Source of the DNA: an uncultured Odoribacter sp.
Lineage (GTDB): Bacteria > Bacteroidota > Bacteroidia > Bacteroidales > Marinifilaceae
Reading direction: 5' to 3'
Assembly: GCA_900548135.1 (NCBI GenBank)
Contig: URJC01000017.1
Location: forward strand, 1-17,470
Length of the DNA stretch: 17,470 nucleotides
Made by a program: the position numbers and the translations under genes. The notes below the pieces were generated by a model. It worked only from the letters and a program-made list of their open reading frames with translations, was not told the DNA's origin and made no database searches. Of the stretch, positions 1 through 7,264 are shown one piece after another (the stretch's first letter is position 1; every line of letters starts with the position of its first letter).

Positions 1-98
1 TCTCAGATTTACGATCTTAGATTTACAGTTGATCTGAATCCGGTAAGATCACAGCCATGCTGAAACCCAAAATGTTTCATTTCTATTTTACATTTCGT
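1..98. other. Non-coding stretch downstream of argC
   Basis: This 98-bp edge region lies downstream of the leftward argC gene. Leftward start codons here, for example at 58 and 80, open only very short frames that stop within the window, so the next gene of the operon must begin beyond the left edge. An 8-bp direct repeat, agatttac, occurs at 5-12 and 19-26 and has no clear role. I see no convincing terminator, which fits continued transcription of an arginine operon into the next sequence. Confidence 0.5.
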
Positions 99-1058
99 TT
101 AAAAATAGTTTGCCTTCAAATGAAGACCGGTTGTTTCTTCCAAGCCAAAAAGCAGGTTCATATTCTGAACCGCCTGGCCGGAAGCACCTTTCAGCAGGTT
201 GTCAATAACCGAAGTTATCAGCATTTGTTCTCCCTGCTTACAGATATTTATGTAGCAATAGTTAGTGTTCACCACTTGTTTTAAATACAAAGGTTCATCG
301 CTGATACAAACAAAAGGATGGGCATTATAATAAGCTTTATACAAAGCAGTAATACCTTCCAATGTTATGTCAGTACGAATCACAGTATTAATCAGAATAC
401 CCCGGGAATGACACCCTCTTACAGGCACAAAAGCCAGATCATAAGGTGTCTTTGCCCCCGCTCTCATTAACGTTTCATTGATTTCTCCAAGGTGCTGGTG
501 TGTAAAAACTTTATAATTTGACAGATTATTATTCCGGTTACTGAAATGTGTATCTCCAGTCGGTTTCTGTCCGGCACCAGTAGAACCGGTTATCCCAAAT
601 ACAGCGATCTCCTCAGGTAAACGATTGATAGAAGCTAAAGGGATTAATCCCAATTCAATGGCTGTTGCAAAACAACCCGGATTAGCAACATACTGACTCT
701 TTGTTATCGTCTCCCGGGACAATTCCGGTAAACCATATATAAAACCACCAGCATCCTTTTCTAAACGGAAATCATTCCCTAAATCAATAATCTTCACCCA
801 TGAAGGGATCTGATGTGCATTCAGGAATTCTGCAGATACACCATGCCCCATACACAGGAACAATACGTCTATATCTTCAAAATTAATATCCGAAAAAACC
901 AGAGAAGAATATAACAAATCACGGTGTACCTTATAAACCGCCTGGCCTTTGTGAGATTCACTCTGTATATATTTCAATTCCGCTTCAGGATGATTAATCA
1001 AAATCCGGATCAATTCTCCGGCAGTATAACCGGCAGCCCCGGCAATTCCAACCCTCAT
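99..1058 (-). CDS. argC: N-acyl-gamma-glutamyl-phosphate reductase (ArgC)
   Basis: ArgC reduces N-acyl-glutamyl-5-phosphate to the semialdehyde with NADPH, the third step of arginine biosynthesis, in the cytoplasm. The N-terminus has the Rossmann dinucleotide-binding motif GxxGxxG (Gly4 to Gly10, followed by Tyr-Thr-Ala-Gly). The catalytic cysteine is Cys129 in Asn-Pro-Gly-Cys-Phe-Ala-Thr, a conserved His-Gln-His-Leu-Gly-Glu segment lies at 187-192, and the C-terminus keeps Gly-Ala-Ser-Gly-Gln-Ala-Val-Gln-Asn-Met-Asn (291-301). The length of 319 residues is normal. It starts 19 bp after the argG stop codon, so the two are almost certainly co-transcribed. Some Bacteroidota make arginine through N-succinyl rather than N-acetyl intermediates, so the acyl group cannot be read from this gene. 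Confidence 0.95.
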   Translation of the reverse strand: MRVGIAGAAGYTAGELIRILINHPEAELKYIQSESHKGQAVYKVHRDLLYSSLVFSDINFEDIDVLFLCMGHGVSAEFLNAHQIPSWVKIIDLGNDFRLEKDAGGFIYGLPELSRETITKSQYVANPGCFATAIELGLIPLASINRLPEEIAVFGITGSTGAGQKPTGDTHFSNRNNNLSNYKVFTHQHLGEINETLMRAGAKTPYDLAFVPVRGCHSRGILINTVIRTDITLEGITALYKAYYNAHPFVCISDEPLYLKQVVNTNYCYINICKQGEQMLITSVIDNLLKGASGQAVQNMNLLFGLEETTGLHLKANYF

Positions 1059-1077
1059 TTCATTTTAGAGTTTAAAT

Positions 1078-2262
1078 TTACAATTCATTTACTGCGTTAT
1101 AAATCCGTAATGGCATTGATAATATTTTAGTAAAGCCTTTCACGTCATCAGCAGTCCAGGCATTATTCATCTCACCATATTCAGCAAATCCTGAATTCAT
1201 TAAATCGTGCGATGACTCAATACCGATCAAATCAAAATGATAAGGCCGTAACTGTATAAACACCTTTCCGCTAACATAGCGTTGGCTGTTGTCCAGGAAT
1301 TTTTCAATATCACGCATCACAGGCTCGGAATACATCGCTTCATGTAAGAACATTCCGTACCAGTTTCCTAATTGTTCTTTCCAATATTGTTGCCACTTGG
1401 TCAAAGTATGTTTTTCGAGTAGTTCATGGGCTTTAATAATCAACATTGGAGCGGCAGCTTCAAATCCGACCCTCCCCTTTATACCCACAATCGTATCCCC
1501 GACATGCGTATCCCGGCCAATAGCCCAAGCACTTCCTATCGTTTCGATCTTATTAATAGCCTTTACACCTGCTAATTTCTCTCCATTGACAGCGGTAATT
1601 TCCCCCTTTTCAAATTCCAGCACTAAAGTTTCCGTACCTTCTTTTTTCAATTGAGAGGGGTAAGCTTCTTCCGGCAGATTGGTATGAGAGTGCAGTGTTT
1701 CTTTTCCACCGACAGAAGTTCCCCAAATACCTTTATTAATAGAATACTCCATTTTTTTCCAATCAGACTGCACTCCATGAGCCTTTAAATAGGCAATTTC
1801 TGTCTCCCGGGATAATTTTAAATCCCGGGTAGGGGTAATAATTTTAATATCGGGAGCAAAAACGGTAAAACAAAGGTCAAAACGCACCTGATCATTGCCA
1901 GCCCCTGTACTTCCATGTGCAATATATTGTGCTCCCACCTCTTTGGCATATTTTACAATTGCCAAAGCCTGAAACGTACGCTCTGAACTCACTGAAACCG
2001 GATAAGTTTTATTCCGCAACACATTTCCAAACACCATATACCGGATACATTTCTCATAATACTCCCCGGTCACATCCAGGTTCACATGCTTTTTTGCTCC
2101 TAATGCATATGCCTTTTCTTCCACTGCTTTCAGTTCAGCTTCGCTAAACCCGCCAGTATTGGCTAAGGCAGTATAAACTTCTAATCCCATTTCTTCACTC
2201 AGGTACTTCACACAATACGAAGTATCCAAACCACCACTATATGCTAATACAACTTTTTCCAT
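1078..2262 (-). CDS. argG: Argininosuccinate synthase (ArgG)
   Basis: ArgG condenses citrulline and aspartate with ATP to form argininosuccinate, the penultimate step of arginine synthesis. The ATP-pyrophosphatase loop Ala-Tyr-Ser-Gly-Gly-Leu-Asp-Thr-Ser sits at residues 7-15. The second family signature is at 117-129 (Gly-Ser-Thr-Gly-Ala-Gly-Asn-Asp-Gln-Val-Arg-Phe-Asp), where many ArgG proteins have Lys-Gly-Asn-Asp; the lysine is alanine here. The length of 394 residues is close to the usual 395-410. The gene is the middle member of the leftward GNAT-argG-argC cluster. It is separated from the GNAT gene by 85 bp and from argC by 19 bp, and is probably controlled by the ARG-box operators upstream of the GNAT gene. 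Confidence 0.96.
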   Translation of the reverse strand: MEKVVLAYSGGLDTSYCVKYLSEEMGLEVYTALANTGGFSEAELKAVEEKAYALGAKKHVNLDVTGEYYEKCIRYMVFGNVLRNKTYPVSVSSERTFQALAIVKYAKEVGAQYIAHGSTGAGNDQVRFDLCFTVFAPDIKIITPTRDLKLSRETEIAYLKAHGVQSDWKKMEYSINKGIWGTSVGGKETLHSHTNLPEEAYPSQLKKEGTETLVLEFEKGEITAVNGEKLAGVKAINKIETIGSAWAIGRDTHVGDTIVGIKGRVGFEAAAPMLIIKAHELLEKHTLTKWQQYWKEQLGNWYGMFLHEAMYSEPVMRDIEKFLDNSQRYVSGKVFIQLRPYHFDLIGIESSHDLMNSGFAEYGEMNNAWTADDVKGFTKILSMPLRIYNAVNEL

Positions 2263-2347
2263 TCTCTGATTTTAATTGTAAATTATCCTCTAACCGGTTC
2301 ACTGATTCAACATCAGTCTCCTCTAATCAGAAGCCCTGAATTATGTT
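2263..2347 (-). other. Intercistronic spacer with small inverted and direct repeats
   Basis: The 85-bp gap between the GNAT gene and argG holds a 6-bp inverted repeat (ACTGAT at 2301-2306, ATCAGT at 2312-2317) and an 8-bp direct repeat TCCTCTAA at 2286-2293 and 2319-2326. There is no T-run after the hairpin and no clear promoter, so I read this as an internal spacer rather than a terminator. An RNA-processing or stability role is possible but unproven. Confidence 0.3.
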
Positions 2348-2959
2348 TTAAATTACTTTTTTCAACAATTTCACAATCCCATGGCTTTGTTTCTTTTCCG
2401 CCTCCTTCCTTTCAGCTTCTTTTTTTGCAATAGCTTCCGGATCATACACCATTCCGGTACACAAACATTTCGTCATATTCGTCCGTAATAAAATATCGTA
2501 ATTCACACATGACTTACATCCTGCCCAAAACTGTTCATCATCCGTCAGTTTAGCAAAAGTCACAGGAACATATCCCAATTCGGTATTAATCCGCATCACT
2601 TGCTCACCTGTAGTTAATCCGAATAATTTTGCATGCGGAAATTTCTGACGTGACAAATCAAAAGCTGCTTTCTTGATTCGTTTTGCAACACCCATTCCTC
2701 GGTAAGAAGGTTTTACAATCAATCCGGAGTTGGCTACAAATTTTTCATGCCCCCACGACTCGATATAGCAAAATCCCACAAATTCCTCACGATTCAGGGC
2801 TATAATAGCTTTTCCCTGCTTAATCTTGTCGGCGATATATTCGTCGGTTCTCCGTGCAATACCCGTTCCCCGGGCTTTTGCTGCTTCATCAATAGTGTCA
2901 TTAATAATGGTTACATACTTTAAATGCTCCTGTGAAGCAACCATAACATCTATTTTCAT
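2348..2959 (-). CDS. GNAT-family acyltransferase of the arginine operon, with C-terminal Cys cluster
   Basis: This 203-residue protein has the GNAT acyl-CoA pyrophosphate-binding motif (R/Q)xxGx(G/A) as Arg-Gly-Met-Gly-Val-Ala at 87-92, preceded by a beta strand and followed by a basic helix. After the core it carries four cysteines, Cys148-x2-Cys151 and Cys165-x-Cys167, a spacing able to bind zinc or another metal. A Lys/Glu-rich helix (about 176-190) and a basic tail follow. It is the first gene of the leftward operon with argG and argC. Position and fold make it a candidate for glutamate N-acylation (acetyl or succinyl), the entry step of the pathway; this is inference. A protein- or arginine-modifying acyltransferase is the alternative. 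The start is supported by a Met at 2959 lying about 60 bp downstream of the operator-promoter region. Confidence 0.85.
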   Translation of the reverse strand: MKIDVMVASQEHLKYVTIINDTIDEAAKARGTGIARRTDEYIADKIKQGKAIIALNREEFVGFCYIESWGHEKFVANSGLIVKPSYRGMGVAKRIKKAAFDLSRQKFPHAKLFGLTTGEQVMRINTELGYVPVTFAKLTDDEQFWAGCKSCVNYDILLRTNMTKCLCTGMVYDPEAIAKKEAERKEAEKKQSHGIVKLLKKVI

Positions 2960-3022
2960 CTTACCTAAGGATTAAAAGTAGTTTATTTTTATTTGTTTTC
3001 TCTGTCACATAGAATGACACTG

Positions 3023-3055
3023 CAAATATATGCATATTTATTTACACAAAACAAA
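3023..3055 (-). promoter_or_regulatory. Candidate promoter of the arginine operon
   Basis: Read on the minus strand, a TATATTTG element occupies 3030-3023 and matches the Bacteroidota -7 consensus TAnnTTTG. A TTTG at 3055-3052 lies 21 nt upstream, near the expected -33 distance. Transcription would start near 3016, giving a leader of roughly 55-60 nt before the GNAT gene. The promoter is almost entirely covered by the inverted repeat described separately, which suits repression by occlusion. Confidence 0.55.
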
Positions 3056-3072
3056 TAAATATGCATATATTT
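3024..3072. promoter_or_regulatory. ARG-box pair 1 (ArgR operator), perfect 20-bp inverted repeat
   Basis: The 20 bases at 3024-3043 are the exact reverse complement of 3053-3072, with a 9-nt spacer. Within the arms lie two sequences close to the ArgR consensus TGnATwwwwATnCA: TGCATATTTATTTA at 3031-3044 and CAAATAAATATGCA at 3052-3065. Their starts are 21 bp apart, the spacing used by paired ARG boxes that bind one ArgR hexamer. The setting upstream of arginine genes makes ArgR the natural ligand. The ArgR gene itself is not in the window. Confidence 0.7.
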
Positions 3073-3128
3073 TCATATAACACCCTATATTTTGCCTAAA
3101 AAATGATATTTCAAGACCTACAAACGAT

Positions 3129-3162
3129 TGCATATTTATTCGGAGCCAAAAATATTTATGCA
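3129..3162. promoter_or_regulatory. ARG-box pair 2 (ArgR operator)
   Basis: A second pair of ARG-box-like sites is TGCATATTTATTCG at 3129-3142 and AAAATATTTATGCA at 3149-3162, with starts 20 bp apart. As in the first pair, the outer halves (TGCAT and ATGCA) are the strong ones. A minus-strand TATTTTTG at 3154-3147 matches the -7 consensus and could mark a second upstream promoter for the arginine operon. The pair also ends only 66 bp before the divergent S41 lipoprotein gene, which might therefore share the control. Confidence 0.55.
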
Positions 3163-3227
3163 AAAAGAAGATACTCCCAAAAACATTTGTAACTTGCTCC
3201 TATCATTTAAACCATAAAATTTGCCTG

Positions 3228-4586
3228 ATGAAAAATTTAGTTAATCTGAGCATATTGCTTTTAACCGTAAGCACTCTTATTTCCTGCCATAAAAATGATG
3301 TAGACCCGGACGACGATTCGGATCTCACGTTAGAACAGCGTATGAATAAATTCATCGCTAAAGAAATGCAAGACATTTATCTGTGGTCCGACCAGATAAA
3401 AAACCCCAACACCATCTCTATCAATCAAAAGCCAGCAGATTTTTTAAAGGCAATAAAGTACACAGAAGACAATTGGTCTTACCTGGAAGAAAATGATGCG
3501 ACCACTAAAACTTCAGCAGAAGGCTCAGCTACTGGTTTCGGATATAAAATCATATTTTATAAAATTTCTGCTAATACGGTTATCGGGATGATTCAATATG
3601 TATATCCCAATACCCCCGCAGCAAAAGCCGGACTAAAACGAGGTGACATGATTGTCAGGTGTAATGACAACTGGCTGGATGAAAGCAATTATCTACAAGT
3701 TGTAACGGATAAGGCTGTCAGTTTGCAAACTGGCTTCCTAACCGAAACCCAGCTGATCGCTTCCAATAAATCATATGAATTGGAAATTGCAAAATTTAAT
3801 CCTGATCCCATATTGTTGGATACCGTATTACAAATAGAAAACAAAAAGATAGGGTATTTGGTTTACACTTCTTTTATTGATAATCAAACTACAAGCCTAT
3901 CAGACTTAAACAATGCTATCGGCAGAATCAAGGAAGCTCAGGTCGATGAGTTTATTTTAGATTTACGTTACAATACAGGAGGTATGCTTACTGCCGCCAA
4001 ACAGCTCGGTAGTTTGCTGGCACCAGCAGATGCAGTAGGCCGAAGCGCCCTGTTTATCCATAAACAATGGAACGAGACTTACCAACAAAAGTTCCAAGGT
4101 ATAAAGGACGCTTTGGAAATACATTTCGATCCGGGAGTTCTGACCAACAATCTGGACTTACGTAAAATATATATACTTACAGGTAAAAACACAGCTTCTG
4201 CCTCTGAAGTGATTATCTCAGGCCTGCAGGCTTATTTGTCAGAAGTTATCCTGATCGGTGAAAAAACGGTTGGAAAATATGCAGGCATGTCTAAACTTTC
4301 TTCACCTAAAGAACTGGAAAAATGGGTTTTATGGCCGGTTACTTTCACCTACACCAATCTTAACGGCGAAAGTGTAAAAGGAGGCATAGAACCCCATTTC
4401 ACTGAAATTGAATATTCCAATTACCTTCCTCCTTTCGGAAACAGTGAAGATCCTTTATTAAAAAAAGCGATTGAATTAATCACAGGCAAAACGGCAACAG
4501 TTACCTTACAATCAAAAAGTAAAGCCTTTTCACCGACAAATTGGCAACCCATCAAAACAACAGAAAAATACCTGTTAATCGATTAG
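3228..4586 (+). CDS. S41-family (C-terminal processing type) peptidase, lipoprotein
   Basis: This 452-residue protein is a predicted lipoprotein serine protease. The signal peptide ends in the lipobox Leu-Ile-Ser-Cys with lipidated Cys20. An Asp-rich run follows (24-31), resembling the acidic export signals of surface lipoproteins in this phylum. A PDZ-like domain covers about 100-165 (Asn-Thr-Pro-Ala-Ala-Lys-Ala-Gly-Leu-Lys-Arg-Gly-Asp). The S41 core shows Leu-Asp-Leu-Arg-Tyr-Asn-Thr-Gly-Gly at 244-252 and the nucleophile region Thr-Ala-Ser-Ala-Ser-Glu, with probable catalytic Ser324 and partner Lys350. The Ser-Lys distance is one residue longer than in classic CtpA-type enzymes. It is divergent from the arginine operon, and its substrate is unknown. 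Confidence 0.88.
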   Translation: MKNLVNLSILLLTVSTLISCHKNDVDPDDDSDLTLEQRMNKFIAKEMQDIYLWSDQIKNPNTISINQKPADFLKAIKYTEDNWSYLEENDATTKTSAEGSATGFGYKIIFYKISANTVIGMIQYVYPNTPAAKAGLKRGDMIVRCNDNWLDESNYLQVVTDKAVSLQTGFLTETQLIASNKSYELEIAKFNPDPILLDTVLQIENKKIGYLVYTSFIDNQTTSLSDLNNAIGRIKEAQVDEFILDLRYNTGGMLTAAKQLGSLLAPADAVGRSALFIHKQWNETYQQKFQGIKDALEIHFDPGVLTNNLDLRKIYILTGKNTASASEVIISGLQAYLSEVILIGEKTVGKYAGMSKLSSPKELEKWVLWPVTFTYTNLNGESVKGGIEPHFTEIEYSNYLPPFGNSEDPLLKKAIELITGKTATVTLQSKSKAFSPTNWQPIKTTEKYLLID

Positions 4587-4668
4587 GCAAATATTTACAA
4601 TTCTTAAAAATAAAATAATTTTAACTTATAATTTGTTACGCAAACGTTCTAAATTCAAAAAAAATTTA

Positions 4669-4676
4669 TAGTTTTG
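4669..4676 (+). promoter_or_regulatory. -7 promoter element upstream of glutamine synthetase
   Basis: TAGTTTTG matches the Bacteroidota -7 consensus TAnnTTTG and lies 26 bp before the glutamine synthetase start codon, implying a leader of about 20 nt. No good TTTG -33 element is found at the usual 19-21 nt distance. The promoter may therefore need an activator, which would suit nitrogen control, although no known operator was recognised. The 116-bp gap 4587-4702 holds nothing else clear. Confidence 0.45.
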
Positions 4677-4702
4677 TCACACGATAATTTATAATAGTCG
4701 AT

Positions 4703-6208
4703 ATGGAAGGAAAAAATATATTGAACCCCAACCCTTTAGTAAAATTCTTAGACAAACCACAAAAAGAATTTACAAAAGCTGATATCATCCGCTATATCAT
4801 TAAAAATGAGATAGAAATGATTAATCTCCGTTACGTTGGAGCAGATGGACGTCTGAAAACTTTAAATTTCATAATCAACAGTCTGGAACACTTGGACAGC
4901 ATCCTTACCTATGGGGAACGTGTTGATGGTTCGAGTTTATTTCCATATATTCAAGCAGGATCCAGCGACTTATACGTCATCCCGCGTTACCGGACAGCTT
5001 TTTTAAATCCTTTCAGTGAAATTCCTGCTATAGATATTCTTTGCAGTTATTACACCAAAGATGGTAAACCTTTGGAGAGTGCACCGGAATATACTTTGCG
5101 CAAAGCTCACGAAGAATTTAAAAAGGTTACCGGAATGGAATTTCAGGCCATGGGTGAACTGGAGTATTACGTAATCAGTGAAAAAGAGGATATTTTCGAA
5201 ACTCCTGACCAAAAAGGATACCATGAATCAGTTCCTTTTTGTAAGTGGGCCAACCTACGGACAGAAGCCATGCGGGCCATTGCACAAACCGGCGGACAGA
5301 TTAAATACGGACACTCTGAAGTAGGAAACTTTACTATTGGCAATTTATCATACGAACAAAACGAAATAGAGTTTCTCCCTGTAGATATTGAAGAAGCAGC
5401 TGACCAATTAGTGATCGCGAAATGGATCATGCGAACACTGGCCTACCAATATGGCGTGGATCTAACTTTCGCACCCAAAATCACCACTGGAAAAGCAGGA
5501 AGTGGCCTGCATATTCACACCCGTCTGGTTAAAGACGGTAAAAATATGTATATCACGGAAGGAAAATTGACAGATACAGCCAAAAAGGCCATTGCCGGAA
5601 TCCTTAAAGTAGCCCCTTCATTAACAGCCTTTGGTAATACTAACCCAACTTCATATTTTCGTCTGGTTCCTCATCAGGAAGCTCCCACAAACATCTGTTG
5701 GGGTGACCGTAATCGTTCTGTATTGGTGAGAGTGCCTCTGGGCTGGACACAAGGGGCCAATGAGATGATCGCTGATGCCAACCCGCTGGAAAAAACCGGA
5801 CATGCTGACCTGAGCATTAAACAAACTGTAGAATTCCGTTGCCCGGATGGATCTGCCGATCTATATTTATTGCTGGCAGGCTTGGCAGTTGCAGCCCGAC
5901 ACGGTTTCGAAATGGCTGATGCCGTCAAATATGCTGACGAAAGATATGTAAATGTCAATATTTTCGATGACGCCCACAAAGACATAACCGAAAAATTAAG
6001 CCATCTACCGACTTCTTGTGCAGAATCAGCCGACTGTCTACAACAGCAACGGAGCATCTACGAAGCACACCAGGTATTTTCTCCCGGCCTGATTGATGGA
6101 CTGATCAGAAAACTGGCCTCCTACAATGATCGTAGCTTACGTCAGGAAATCGACCATGATCCAGAACAAATACAACGGCTGGTAGAAACGTACATTAATG
6201 CCGGATAA
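4703..6208 (+). CDS. glnA: Glutamine synthetase (GlnA-like, about 500 residues)
   Basis: This enzyme joins ammonia to glutamate using ATP in the cytoplasm. The N-terminal beta-grasp domain has Val-Asp-Gly-Ser-Ser-Leu followed by Ser-Ser-Asp. The catalytic domain has metal ligands in Gly-Glu-Leu-Glu (Glu152, Glu154), Glu206 and Glu221. It also has the ATP/substrate motif Gly-Ser-Gly-Leu-His-Ile-His (His270), the glutamate-binding Asn-Arg-Ser...Arg-Val-Pro segment, and Glu-Phe-Arg-Cys-Pro-Asp near the C-terminus. Compared with E. coli GlnA there is an insertion of about seven residues between the ligands Glu206 and Glu221. The Asn-Leu-Tyr-Asp-Leu-Pro adenylylation site is Lys-Leu-Ser-His-Leu-Pro (431-436), so Tyr is Ser. 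The 501-residue length excludes the 700-residue GlnN type. It is a single gene with its own promoter element and terminator. Confidence 0.92.
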   Translation: MEGKNILNPNPLVKFLDKPQKEFTKADIIRYIIKNEIEMINLRYVGADGRLKTLNFIINSLEHLDSILTYGERVDGSSLFPYIQAGSSDLYVIPRYRTAFLNPFSEIPAIDILCSYYTKDGKPLESAPEYTLRKAHEEFKKVTGMEFQAMGELEYYVISEKEDIFETPDQKGYHESVPFCKWANLRTEAMRAIAQTGGQIKYGHSEVGNFTIGNLSYEQNEIEFLPVDIEEAADQLVIAKWIMRTLAYQYGVDLTFAPKITTGKAGSGLHIHTRLVKDGKNMYITEGKLTDTAKKAIAGILKVAPSLTAFGNTNPTSYFRLVPHQEAPTNICWGDRNRSVLVRVPLGWTQGANEMIADANPLEKTGHADLSIKQTVEFRCPDGSADLYLLLAGLAVAARHGFEMADAVKYADERYVNVNIFDDAHKDITEKLSHLPTSCAESADCLQQQRSIYEAHQVFSPGLIDGLIRKLASYNDRSLRQEIDHDPEQIQRLVETYINAG

Positions 6209-6248
6209 TGCATAATCAATTACTACTATACTATACCACAAACTTGCG

Positions 6249-6274
6249 AAACTGCCCTCCGGGGCAGTTTTTTT
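6249..6274 (+). terminator. Rho-independent terminator of glutamine synthetase
   Basis: A perfect 9-bp stem (AAACTGCCC at 6249-6257, GGGCAGTTT at 6262-6270) encloses the tetraloop TCCG and runs into T residues to 6274. It lies 40 bp after the glutamine synthetase stop codon. This is a classic intrinsic terminator and confirms that the gene is transcriptionally closed from the downstream GIN-domain gene. Confidence 0.92.
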
Positions 6275-6367
6275 ATTTCCCGCCTATCTCTTACCATAAT
6301 TTATGTATTCAATCCAAACCTCAATCCCCCTCAACCCGTTAAACTCTAAGGGATAAATTTTAAAAGA

Positions 6368-7090
6368 ATGTCAAAACACATTATTATCAGCATTTTATTA
6401 GGCTTAACCTTCATTGGACAAGCACAAAACGTAATAACCGTAAAAGGTTCCGGATATATTCTGACACAACAACGGAAAACAGCTTTTTTTCACAGTATTG
6501 AAGTTTCGCAAAACATCTCAGTATACATTGTCCCTGGAGAATTCCAACCAATTACAGTAGAGGCAGACAATAACTTATTTCCATACATCAAAACCATCGT
6601 CCGAAACCAAATACTTAAAATATATATCCCTGACACAGTCAACATTGCCAAATTCAATGACATGAACATACTCATCAGTATGCCTACCATCCAAGTACTG
6701 CAAGCTTATCAGAATTCCTTAATAGATGCTTCTCCACAAGAATGGAATGTAAAAAATATACAATTAAAAGCCAGTTCGGGTAGCCGAATAAAACTAGCGG
6801 CTCATACTTCTCATATAGAAATTAATGCAAAAACATCCGCTATAATCGAATTAAAGGGTAAAGCAGCCTGTCTCCAAGCCCAACTTAAAAGCGCCGCCCG
6901 CTTATATGCCCGAGATTTTGAAATTGAAAAAGCCATCCTGGAATTAGCCACGCGGGCAAGAGCTGAAATAAAAGTAAATGAAGAATTAGAATATAATTTA
7001 TATGGTAATGCGATGCTAATTTACCGGGGTAATCCAACTGTATCAAATCCACAAATCAATTCAGGTAGTAAAGTTATCCACAACCGATAA
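6368..7090 (+). CDS. Secreted head-GIN domain (DUF2807) protein
   Basis: This 240-residue protein begins with a signal peptide whose likely cleavage follows Gln-Ala at residue 19 (Gly-Gln-Ala-Gln). The remainder fits the putative auto-transporter adhesin, head GIN domain (DUF2807): an opening Val-Lys-Gly-Ser-Gly, a Phe-His-Ser-Ile-Glu-Val-Ser strand, then Val-Glu-Ala-Asp-Asn-Asn-Leu and repeated short beta strands with Ser/Ala-rich turns (about 110-225), typical of a right-handed beta solenoid. No lipobox or membrane helix follows the signal, so it is periplasmic, cell-surface or secreted. It stands alone after the glutamine synthetase terminator. No promoter consensus was found in the 93 bp beyond the terminator. 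Function is unknown; adhesion or ligand binding is a family-level guess. Confidence 0.8.
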   Translation: MSKHIIISILLGLTFIGQAQNVITVKGSGYILTQQRKTAFFHSIEVSQNISVYIVPGEFQPITVEADNNLFPYIKTIVRNQILKIYIPDTVNIAKFNDMNILISMPTIQVLQAYQNSLIDASPQEWNVKNIQLKASSGSRIKLAAHTSHIEINAKTSAIIELKGKAACLQAQLKSAARLYARDFEIEKAILELATRARAEIKVNEELEYNLYGNAMLIYRGNPTVSNPQINSGSKVIHNR

Positions 7091-7212
7091 ATAACATCCT
7101 CTGTAATGCAAAATATACTCCTATTTACATAATTGGAGTTTGATAGTTTAGTATCATCAAATGTGTATTTTGTTTAAAAATTCCTGACTTTACAAAAGTG
7201 GTCGGTAAATCT

Positions 7213-7244
7213 TTTGACATTTTGTTAAAGTTAGTATATGTTTG
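7213..7244 (+). promoter_or_regulatory. Promoter of the TPR/HTH regulator gene
   Basis: TTTG at 7213-7216 and TATGTTTG at 7237-7244 form a complete Bacteroidota -33/-7 promoter (TTTG, 20-nt spacer, TAnnTTTG). It ends 20 bp before the start codon at 7265, so the leader would be short. The preceding 7091-7212 stretch holds only short imperfect inverted repeats. Confidence 0.75.
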
Positions 7245-7264
7245 CAAAATAAATACGTAGTAGT

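Noticed and set aside
1..26. Two copies of agatttac as the start of a repeat array
   Set aside because: Only two short, AT-rich copies are present, with no regular spacing continuing.
5167..6057. Antisense open frames of 87 and 127 codons inside the glutamine synthetase gene
   Set aside because: They lie entirely within a strongly conserved enzyme gene, have no recognisable domain or promoter, and reflect codon structure of the sense gene.
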